In this document: piece after piece, positions 1-5,390 of the stretch
How the letters are laid out: every line of letters starts with the position of its first letter
Numbering within the stretch: position 1 is the stretch's first letter
Source: Promethearchaeota archaeon
GTDB lineage: Archaea > Asgardarchaeota > Lokiarchaeia > Sigynarchaeales > SOKP01
Direction of reading: 5' to 3'
DNA: 10,959 nucleotides
Assembly (NCBI GenBank): GCA_030668025.1
Contig: DAOUUT010000111.1
Coordinates: 1 to 10,959, forward strand
Notes under the pieces: model-generated
What the model was told of the DNA's origin: nothing
Database searches by the model: none
What the model saw: the letters and a program-made list of their open reading frames with translations, nothing else
Program-made: the position numbers and the translations under genes

Positions 1-110
1 ACAAATTTTTTTAAAATTTTAAAATCAATTTGAAAGGGTTCAAGCGAACACTGAAAAAACATACGACACATAGTTATTCGTTTAAAAAAATTTTAATTCA
101 AATATCAAAG
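1..110. other. AT-rich intergenic edge
   Basis: No gene is visible. It lies downstream of the minus-strand propeller gene. It is very AT-rich and includes a T/A-tract at 81-102 that recurs exactly at 5328-5349. T-rich stretches read on the minus strand could terminate the propeller transcript. Confidence 0.5.
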
Positions 111-1232
111 TTAAGAATCCGCTAAAAAGTAAGCGAATATTGAACCGTTATCATGACAGGCAATTAAGATATTTGAGATCAAATCGTACTTTAGGTCGTT
201 TAAACACGATTTTTTTTGAATTTTCGTAATAATTTTGCCAGAAATTTCGTCAATGATCAACAATTTCCCCTTAGTTGTTCCTAAAACAATATAACTATTC
301 GAACCTATTTTAGTTTGAATCAAGCATTCCGTATTTATATGCGCTATCTCCCATTTTTTTTCTAATTTTTGGTTCAAACACATAAGTTTTGAGCTGAATT
401 CGATATCTTCGATATTAAAAGACTCGTCAAAATAACCAAACGAATAGGTACTTACTAATAAATAATTTTCGTCATTATGAAGAAACGAAAAACATTTCCA
501 GACATAATCGTTAAATTGAATGGATTTAATTTCTTCCTGAGTAAGTTTATCAATTAAGTGAAGTATTTTATCGTCTCCTCCACAAACAACCATTTCTCTA
601 TTTTTTGATTTGAAAATCGAAACACAACGAATTTTGTCTTTAAATCGTTTAAACCAAATTAAATCTCCATCTTTTCCCTTAAAAACTCTGATTGAGCCAT
701 CGTTTCCACATGCAATTACTTCCTTTGTTCTAAAATCAGCAGAATCTTTATAAATTATAACATCACCTATTCCATCTTCAAAAATTTGCCCCCATATTAA
801 AGAACCATTAATAGGGTTTAAGACTCTTAAGCTTTTATCGATCGAATAGGCGATAATTTCTTCTATGTTATCGTTGTTTATGTCCTCAAATAAGAATCCG
901 CTAATAGATGCACCAAATTGATGTGCCCAAAAAAGTTTTAATTCATATGAGGGACTGCATTTAAACACTCTTAATAAACCATCTAAACCACTAAAAACAA
1001 CTTCATTTTTATTATCGTGATCTATGTCGTATATCTTTCCAGCCCAAATCGAAGATTCTTTTGCGATTTCTAATTCAGATATTAATTTACCTTTCATAGA
1101 AAGTATAAGAATTTTACCCGATTTAGAAAAAGCAACAATTTCATAGCTTCCATTATTATTAATATCTCCTAATTCAACCCCAAGAATTGGTTCATTGGAG
1201 TGGAAGTCCCATTGTTCTTTAATATTAACCAT
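111..1232 (-). CDS. FG-GAP/WD40-like beta-propeller protein, cytosolic
   Basis: A 373-residue protein built of repeated beta-blades. Three calcium-loop-like FG-GAP motifs occur near the N-terminus: DINNNGSYEIV (23-33), DIDHDNKNEVV (69-79) and DINNDNIEEII (117-127). They are followed by WD/PQQ-like blades such as GNDGSIRVFKGKDGDLIW (about 176-193) and GGDDKILHLID (218-228). There is no signal peptide or membrane segment, so it probably acts in the cytosol as a binding platform. Surface FG-GAP proteins of bacteria and integrins normally carry export signals. The architecture resembles eukaryotic intracellular propellers such as ITFG2 of KICSTOR, but that is only a fold-level similarity. The ATG at 1232 is chosen because the ATG at 1240 is out of frame. 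A TATA-like element near 1256-1265 (minus strand) would place transcription start close to the ATG. It stands alone and diverges from the tetraspan gene. Confidence 0.75.
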   Translation of the reverse strand: MVNIKEQWDFHSNEPILGVELGDINNNGSYEIVAFSKSGKILILSMKGKLISELEIAKESSIWAGKIYDIDHDNKNEVVFSGLDGLLRVFKCSPSYELKLFWAHQFGASISGFLFEDINNDNIEEIIAYSIDKSLRVLNPINGSLIWGQIFEDGIGDVIIYKDSADFRTKEVIACGNDGSIRVFKGKDGDLIWFKRFKDKIRCVSIFKSKNREMVVCGGDDKILHLIDKLTQEEIKSIQFNDYVWKCFSFLHNDENYLLVSTYSFGYFDESFNIEDIEFSSKLMCLNQKLEKKWEIAHINTECLIQTKIGSNSYIVLGTTKGKLLIIDEISGKIITKIQKKSCLNDLKYDLISNILIACHDNGSIFAYFLADS

Positions 1233-1272
1233 TCTTACATCTACTTTACTTTCACTAGTTTATTTAGAGCCA

Positions 1273-1311
1273 ATTATTTGAAACTGAAATTATTTGAAAC
1301 TGAAATTATTT
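1273..1311. repeat. 16-bp tandem repeat (2.4 copies)
   Basis: The unit ATTATTTGAAACTGAA occurs perfectly at 1273-1288 and 1289-1304, with the start of a third copy (ATTATTT) at 1305-1311. It sits just upstream of the presumed TATA element of the minus-strand propeller gene and upstream of the tetraspan gene. It could be a pair of regulator sites or a simple slippage product. Confidence 0.9.
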
Positions 1312-1324
1312 TTTATAAAATATA
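1312..1324 (+). promoter_or_regulatory. TATA-like element upstream of tetraspan gene
   Basis: TTTATAAAATATA is the most TATA-like string upstream of the ATG at 1390. If used, it predicts a leader of roughly 45 nt carrying the direct repeat. A weak GTGA at 1380-1383, six bases before the ATG, may act as a Shine-Dalgarno element. Confidence 0.4.
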
Positions 1325-1330
1325 ATTATA

Positions 1331-1369
1331 AATAAATTTAAAATAAATTAAGAATAAATTTAAAATAAA
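1331..1369. repeat. 17-bp direct repeat, 22-bp period
   Basis: AATAAATTTAAAATAAA is found at 1331-1347 and again at 1353-1369 without mismatch. It lies in the leader region immediately upstream of the tetraspan gene. It contains only A and T, so it may be low-complexity expansion rather than a regulatory site. Confidence 0.8.
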
Positions 1370-1389
1370 ATTTTGTTGAGTGAAAAGAA

Positions 1390-1824
1390 ATGTCGGAAGA
1401 AAGAAATATAGATCCTTTTTCGTTATTGATTTTGGTCCTTAGTATCATCGCAATTGTAACGGAAATAATAGGTCCCTTCGCAAGTTACTTCTATGGTGGT
1501 TATGGCTATAGATATTCGTGTTTGGATTGTGAAAATAGTACGCCCGTTGATTTTATACTTCAATACTTAATTCTAATATTATTCATGATTCAGATAATCA
1601 TTGCTTTAAACGAATTGCTACCTAATAAATTCATTCCTAAAGATGTTACCAAATACGGCATGTATTTAGCAATTTTAACTTGGATTTTTGCTATTATTGG
1701 ACTTGCCTCTTTTGGAATAACTTATAGCTCATATGAATGGTGGCCCGAATTAGGTTTTTATGGAACCGTAGTCGGTGGTGTTCTTAATACAATCTTATTC
1801 TTTTTACAACAAAGAAATAAATAA
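1390..1824 (+). CDS. Four-helix membrane protein of unknown function
   Basis: A 144-residue protein with four hydrophobic segments at about 10-35, 54-78, 87-110 and 120-140. Short charged ends (MSEERN at the start, QQRNK at the end) are compatible with both termini in the cytoplasm. The loop between helices 1 and 2 is rich in Tyr and Gly and holds a CLDC (CxxC) pair that could form a disulfide or bind metal. The gross topology, a tetraspan with paired cysteines in the first outer loop, recalls claudin-like proteins, but the claudin W-GLW-C-C signature is absent and no homology is claimed. I do not recognise the family. It is monocistronic, with a T11 tract four bases after the stop codon. Confidence 0.7.
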   Translation: MSEERNIDPFSLLILVLSIIAIVTEIIGPFASYFYGGYGYRYSCLDCENSTPVDFILQYLILILFMIQIIIALNELLPNKFIPKDVTKYGMYLAILTWIFAIIGLASFGITYSSYEWWPELGFYGTVVGGVLNTILFFLQQRNK

Positions 1825-1827
1825 TTC

Positions 1828-1838
1828 TTTTTTTTTTT
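1828..1838 (+). terminator. T-tract terminator after tetraspan gene
   Basis: Eleven consecutive T residues begin four bases after the stop codon, without a stable preceding stem. This is the usual form of an intrinsic archaeal terminator. Confidence 0.65.
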
Positions 1839-1881
1839 ATTTATCAGCAAATTTGTAATAAATCTCCTAAATTTTCTTTAT

Positions 1882-1953
1882 ATTATCTTTGATCATTTCC
1901 AAAATAAGAAAGAAATTTAAATTTTTTACGCAATTCTCAATATCAAAGATAAT
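1882..1953. repeat. Perfect 12-bp inverted repeat upstream of ferredoxin
   Basis: ATTATCTTTGAT (1882-1893) is the exact reverse complement of ATCAAAGATAAT (1942-1953), with 48 bases between. Each arm contains an ATC-N3-GAT palindrome core. The right arm ends four bases before the TATA-like element of the ferredoxin promoter, a position where archaeal regulators commonly bind. It may be a paired operator; a role as an RNA stem is less likely because it precedes the predicted transcription start. Confidence 0.6.
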
Positions 1954-1956
1954 TAA

Positions 1957-1968
1957 TTTATCTATATT
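1957..1968 (+). promoter_or_regulatory. TATA-like element of ferredoxin gene
   Basis: TTTATCTATATT lies about 55-65 bases before the ATG at 2021. It predicts a short leader of about 30 bases that includes the AAAGGT Shine-Dalgarno-like element at 2007-2012. Confidence 0.45.
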
Positions 1969-2020
1969 CAGAAAAAAAAAACTTCGAAAAGAAATAAAAA
2001 CAACAAAAAGGTATTAAATT

Positions 2021-2218
2021 ATGGGATTCGGAATAAAAATTGAATTGGAAAAATGTACAGGGTGCGGAACATGTTATGAAGTCTGCCCAAGCGAATGCTT
2101 TGCAGAACCTGAGGGTGGTAAAGTAAATATAATCGAAGATAATAGAGACGATTGCGTTGGTTGCAGAGCATGTGAAACTCAATGCCCTGAAGAATGCATT
2201 GAAATAACTGAGGATTAA
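2021..2218 (+). CDS. 2[4Fe-4S] ferredoxin
   Basis: A 65-residue small electron carrier. Two complete CxxCxxCxxxCP motifs bind two low-potential [4Fe-4S] clusters: C12, C15, C18, C22 and C45, C48, C51, C55. An extra Cys follows each motif at the same offset (C26 and C59, in CPSEC and CPEEC), showing the internal duplication typical of clostridial-type ferredoxins. It is soluble, cytosolic and acidic. Likely partners are ferredoxin-dependent oxidoreductases or hydrogenases, but none is encoded nearby, so its specific partner cannot be told. The ATG is preceded by AAAGGT with an eight-base spacer, a good start signal. T-tracts follow the stop. Known ferredoxins of this class are 55-65 residues, so it is full length. 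Confidence 0.95.
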   Translation: MGFGIKIELEKCTGCGTCYEVCPSECFAEPEGGKVNIIEDNRDDCVGCRACETQCPEECIEITED

Positions 2219-2240
2219 AATTCAATAAATTCTTCATAGA

Positions 2241-2278
2241 TTTTTTTAGAAAACTCTTTTTTTTATTTTTATATTTTT
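2241..2278 (+). terminator. T-tract terminator after ferredoxin
   Basis: Successive T-runs (T7 at 2241-2247, T8 at 2257-2264, then two T5 runs) follow the ferredoxin stop codon by about 22 bases, as expected for archaeal intrinsic termination. Confidence 0.6.
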
Positions 2279-2319
2279 AACGGTATCTAACCATTTTTAA
2301 CAGTTTTATCTTAATCAGA

Positions 2320-2421
2320 TCGTGAAACGCCCCTTTCACGAAAATTTGTATGTATTACCAAAACATGCCAAGATATATTAGTGTAATACAATCCTAACGA
2401 TAAAAATTTCTATGGAAATTT
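2320..2421. repeat. Three consecutive perfect inverted repeats
   Basis: Stem 1: TCGTGAAA (2320-2327) with TTTCACGA (2334-2341), loop CGCCCC. Stem 2: TGTATTAC (2351-2358) with GTAATACA (2383-2390), loop of 24 bases. Stem 3: AAATTTC (2404-2410) with GAAATTT (2415-2421), loop TATG. All lie between the converging ends of the ferredoxin and RING-like genes. Stem 3 could be part of the 3' end of the minus-strand transcript; stems 1 and 2 are unexplained and could belong to a 3' UTR or a small RNA. Confidence 0.6.
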
Positions 2422-2436
2422 ATTTTAATTCACAAT

Positions 2437-3549
2437 TTACCAAAGCAATATTTTGCCGCAATTCTTACAAGTTCCTTCATTAATCTGCATATTAAGACAT
2501 TTTTCGTGATAGTTTGTACCACATGCTTGGCACATGTATATTTTACCTTTGTAATCGCCAAAATCATAACCGCAATAACTGCATTTATTTGCAAAAGAAA
2601 AACTACTACTATTTACATCCACTTCAACTATTTGCGAAGTCCCTGTTAACCCCGTATTTGCACTAGAAGGGGTTAAAAATGAACTATCTTGAGAGGGTGT
2701 AATCATTTGAGGTTGCTGAGAATAAGGTTGAGGTTGTTCCCAGTTTGAAACGTAACCTTGCGCAGGCTTTTTAGATATTCCCATCTTTAAAGAAACTTTC
2801 TCATCTAAAATATTTGTTAATATTAAAGCTGATGCGTATTTACCTTTTGCCCCGCCCTTTTGTAGATGTGTATGAGAAATTAAATGAATAACGCGACCTC
2901 CTGTTTTACCATGGTCAAAATAACATAACACAGGAGCTTCGCCCCACTTTTGCTGAATCCGCAAAGAAGAGATTAATACTCGTACGGAGGGATTAAGAAC
3001 TTGAATTGGAAAAGATCTATTTTCAAGCCACCATTTAAATTCGGTTTTTTTTGTGTTTTTTGACGACATTTTTTGCCATTTAGCTTGTTGTATTTCACTT
3101 ATTACTCCATCTAAGAAAGGGTGATTTGGTTCAAGAATTTGACACGCAACAACAGCGTCAGCGGTTCTTTCTCCGTTCCATCGGATGTAACCCGGGAATA
3201 TTGGCTCCACAATATGCTTTATGGCCCAGTCTGTTGTTATTATCCACCCCCCCTTTAGCGAAACATATTCTCTAATTTTAGGGAAAGCAGAATGTGGGAT
3301 TTTATCTCCTGGACACCCTATCAACACGACATCGTAATCACTTAAATTATACTTCATGACATCAGTAGGTTTAATAGTTATATGTTTTGCCGCATACATA
3401 TGGTCTATTACTTTTTTAGGTTTTTCATAGCGACCCTCAACCGCGAGTATTCTACCGTGCTTCTCGACTGCTTTTACAACATCTTTTTTATCAAGCGCTT
3501 CCATTTTACGCTGTTTAACTTCAGAATAGAGATCCTTCCAACTACTCAT
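2437..3549 (-). CDS. GATase1-like domain fused to C-terminal RING-like zinc finger
   Basis: A 370-residue protein in three parts. Residues about 30-255 read as an alpha/beta class I glutamine-amidotransferase-like (ThuA/BPL_N-type) fold: YDVVLIGCPG (72-81), FPKIREYVSLKGGWIITTDW (89-108), NHPFLDGV (142-149) and GGRVIHLISHTHLQ (217-230). No Cys-His-Glu amidase triad is evident, so a binding role is more likely than catalysis. Residues about 262-320 are a disordered Q/S/P/T-rich linker. The last 50 residues hold eight zinc ligands, C323, C326, C340, C343, H348, C351, C361 and C364, in the order CX2C-X13-CX2C-X4-HX2C-X9-CX2C. This matches the binuclear treble clef of prokaryotic RING-like domains and is close to PHD order. 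A role in ubiquitin-like signalling is inference; no E1, E2 or ubiquitin gene is in the window. AAGG seven bases before the ATG supports the start. Confidence 0.75.
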   Translation of the reverse strand: MSSWKDLYSEVKQRKMEALDKKDVVKAVEKHGRILAVEGRYEKPKKVIDHMYAAKHITIKPTDVMKYNLSDYDVVLIGCPGDKIPHSAFPKIREYVSLKGGWIITTDWAIKHIVEPIFPGYIRWNGERTADAVVACQILEPNHPFLDGVISEIQQAKWQKMSSKNTKKTEFKWWLENRSFPIQVLNPSVRVLISSLRIQQKWGEAPVLCYFDHGKTGGRVIHLISHTHLQKGGAKGKYASALILTNILDEKVSLKMGISKKPAQGYVSNWEQPQPYSQQPQMITPSQDSSFLTPSSANTGLTGTSQIVEVDVNSSSFSFANKCSYCGYDFGDYKGKIYMCQACGTNYHEKCLNMQINEGTCKNCGKILLW

Positions 3550-3556
3550 TAAATTA

Positions 3557-3562
3557 CCTTTT
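3557..3562 (-). promoter_or_regulatory. Shine-Dalgarno of the GATase/RING-like gene
   Basis: Read on the minus strand, AAAAGG ends seven bases before the ATG at 3549. The same A-rich AAGGT context precedes the ferredoxin ATG, so these two genes use leadered initiation unlike several neighbours. Confidence 0.55.
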
Positions 3563-3621
3563 TTATTAACATTATAAGTAATTAAATAATATTTTTATTA
3601 AGTAATAAAAAATAATTCATA

Positions 3622-3629
3622 TTTATATT
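3622..3629 (+). promoter_or_regulatory. TATA box of pepD
   Basis: TTTATATT is centred about 23 bases before the ATG at 3649, so transcription would begin at or near that ATG (leaderless). A start at the upstream in-frame TTG (3634) would lie before the transcription start, which argues for the ATG. Confidence 0.5.
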
Positions 3630-3648
3630 TGCATTGGAAGCGATAATT

Positions 3649-5148
3649 ATGGAAAATTTAAAAGATTTTGGCGAGCCGTTAGAATTTTGGCAGTATTTTT
3701 ACGAAATTACGAGAATTCCTCGATGTTCGACTCATGAAGATAAGATAAGAGAATATATAAAAAATGAGGCTGAGAAATTGGGGTTTCAAACTGAAGTGGA
3801 TGCAATAAAAAATTTAGTTGTACGGATTCCTTCAAACAGAGACTCTGAAGGTAATAAAATAGGAGTCGTACTACAAAGTCACATGGATATGGTGTGCGAA
3901 AAAAATGAAAATATACTCCACGATTTTTCAAAGGATCCTTTAACATTAAAAACGATCGAAATTGATAACGAAGAATGGTTAACTGCTGAAGGTACGACAT
4001 TGGGTGCTGATAATGGCGTTGGTATTGCATATCAGCTTGCGATTATGAAAAAAATACATGACGGAAGCCTAGATTTTGATGCTTTTGATATTGATTTATT
4101 ATTCACAGTTGATGAGGAGAGAGGTCTTTCTGGTGCAAGCGAAATGGATAAAAATTTGATAAGCGGAAAATATTTGTTAAACCTTGATTCAGAAGAAGAT
4201 GATAGATTCACCATTGGGTGTGCTGGAGGAAGGGTTTTTAAGGCTGAAGTAAGTTACGAAAGAGAGTCATTAAGCACCCCGAATTTGAAAACAATAAAAA
4301 TTTCCATTTCGGGACTACTCGGTGGGCATTCAGGGACAGATATTAACAAAAACAGAGGGAACGCTTTAAAAATATTAACTGAAATAATTTGGAAAATAAA
4401 TTCGAAATTTACTATTTCAGTTAATTCTCTAGAGGGAGGAAACTTAACTAATGCTATTCCTAGGGAGGCTCATGCTATTTTCTTTATAGAACAGAGCCAA
4501 AAGAATGAACTTGAATCATTTTTGGAAGAGATTATCCCTAATATTAAGAATCTTTATGAAGGAACAGATTCGAACTTAGTTATTTCAATAGAGACATTGA
4601 AAGATTTCACGGATAAAACAACATTTTCAAAGGATTTCCAAAATAAATTAGTTGATCTCTTTTATTTAATACCGAATGGACCTATATCTTTACACCCTAC
4701 AAGTGAAGGATTAGTTCACACATCACTGAATTTTGCAGTGGTGCACACGATAGAAAACATAATCGAATTCAAAATTAGTACAAGAAGTTTAGAAAAATAT
4801 GATAAAGATACTTTATTTGAGAAGCTAAAGACACTATTAGCAATGTCTGGATTAAACATAAACATTGAGATAATTACATTATATCCAAGTTGGCCACCAG
4901 ATTTTGACTCTAAGCTAACTGAAATATCTAAGCAAGTATATAAAAATATTTTTGATACAGAAGTAATTATCCAAGCGATTCATGCCGGGTTGGAATGTGC
5001 ATTTTTTAGTCATTACTATCCAGATATGGAGATGATATCGTTAGGACCAAATGTACTTGGTGGTCATTCTCCCGACGAGAGGTTAAACATAAAAAGCGTA
5101 TCGAAAATATGGAAATTTCTATTAGTCTTGCTCAAAAATTTAGCTTAA
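3649..5148 (+). CDS. pepD: M20C family dipeptidase (Xaa-His dipeptidase, PepD)
   Basis: A 499-residue di-zinc metallopeptidase that hydrolyses dipeptides, classically Xaa-His, in the cytosol. The M20 metal and catalytic residues are all present: H78 and D80 in SHMDMV, bridging D121 in GADNG, catalytic E156/E157 in TVDEERG, D180 in LNLDSEEDD, H227 in LGGHSG (lid domain), and H473 in LGGHSPDE. Length matches bacterial PepD (about 480-490). Together these give a confident M20C call, not a carboxypeptidase or DapE. An in-frame TTG at 3634 would add five residues, but the TATA box fits the ATG better. It diverges from the GATase/RING-like gene. Its last 13 codons, from W487, are the left end of a diverged tandem duplication that continues into the next gene. 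M20C enzymes are mainly bacterial, so an ancient transfer is possible. Confidence 0.93.
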   Translation: MENLKDFGEPLEFWQYFYEITRIPRCSTHEDKIREYIKNEAEKLGFQTEVDAIKNLVVRIPSNRDSEGNKIGVVLQSHMDMVCEKNENILHDFSKDPLTLKTIEIDNEEWLTAEGTTLGADNGVGIAYQLAIMKKIHDGSLDFDAFDIDLLFTVDEERGLSGASEMDKNLISGKYLLNLDSEEDDRFTIGCAGGRVFKAEVSYERESLSTPNLKTIKISISGLLGGHSGTDINKNRGNALKILTEIIWKINSKFTISVNSLEGGNLTNAIPREAHAIFFIEQSQKNELESFLEEIIPNIKNLYEGTDSNLVISIETLKDFTDKTTFSKDFQNKLVDLFYLIPNGPISLHPTSEGLVHTSLNFAVVHTIENIIEFKISTRSLEKYDKDTLFEKLKTLLAMSGLNINIEIITLYPSWPPDFDSKLTEISKQVYKNIFDTEVIIQAIHAGLECAFFSHYYPDMEMISLGPNVLGGHSPDERLNIKSVSKIWKFLLVLLKNLA

Positions 5149-5197
5149 TTTAACGAATCATAAATTCTTTTATAACAAAATTTTAATTTAAAAAAAA

Positions 5198-5205
5198 TTT
5201 ATAAA
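5198..5205 (+). promoter_or_regulatory. TATA box of the chimeric small ORF (duplicated promoter)
   Basis: TTTATAAA lies 35 bases before the ATG at 5233. It is the duplicate of the TATA box at 5355-5362, which lies 36 bases before the downstream gene's ATG. Box and spacing are preserved despite drift around them. Confidence 0.55.
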
Positions 5206-5232
5206 TCAAAGTAAAGAAATTTCGAGATTGCG

Positions 5233-5304
5233 ATGCAAGAGGAAAGAAGAAATAAAACAAAAGTTTGGAAATTTTTAGTAACTTTACTTAAAAATTTAGT
5301 TTAA
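5233..5304 (+). CDS. Chimeric 23-codon small ORF made by tandem duplication
   Basis: The first ten codons (MQEERRNKTK) copy the start of the OSTC-like gene and the last thirteen (VWKFLVTLLKNLV) copy the C-terminus of PepD, ending in TAA. The ORF has its own duplicated TATA box and the same start spacing as the downstream gene. The peptide would be a basic head followed by a short amphipathic or hydrophobic helix. Whether it is translated is unknown; it may be only a relic of the duplication. The open frame despite substitutions on both sides is notable but, at 23 codons, weak evidence of selection. Confidence 0.35.
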   Translation: MQEERRNKTKVWKFLVTLLKNLV

Positions 5305-5354
5305 ATAACTTGAATAATTATTTCTTTTTTAAAAAAATTTTAATTCAAAAGAAA

Positions 5355-5362
5355 TTTATAAA
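5355..5362 (+). promoter_or_regulatory. TATA box of the OSTC-like gene
   Basis: TTTATAAA 36 bases upstream of the ATG at 5391 predicts a leader of only about five to ten bases. Start by a short-leader mechanism is likely, since no Shine-Dalgarno element is visible. Confidence 0.6.
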
Positions 5363-5390
5363 ACAAAGAAAATAAAATTCTAAGATTATA

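Noticed and set aside
36..52. T-arm-like string GGTTCAAGCGAAC suggesting a tRNA
   Set aside because: No matching acceptor, D or anticodon arms can be drawn around it.
1273..1369. CRISPR-like array
   Set aside because: Units are only 16-17 bp, nearly without spacers, and no cas genes are present.
1958..2237. Two antisense open frames over the ferredoxin gene
   Set aside because: They mirror the strongly biased ferredoxin codons, have Cys/Phe-rich low-complexity translations and no start signals; the ferredoxin is unmistakable.
3634..3648. TTG start for pepD five codons upstream
   Set aside because: The TATA box at 3622-3629 predicts transcription beginning near the ATG at 3649, and no Shine-Dalgarno element precedes the TTG.
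3707..4214. Minus-strand open frames inside pepD
   Set aside because: They overlie conserved M20C motifs and have no recognisable domains or promoters.
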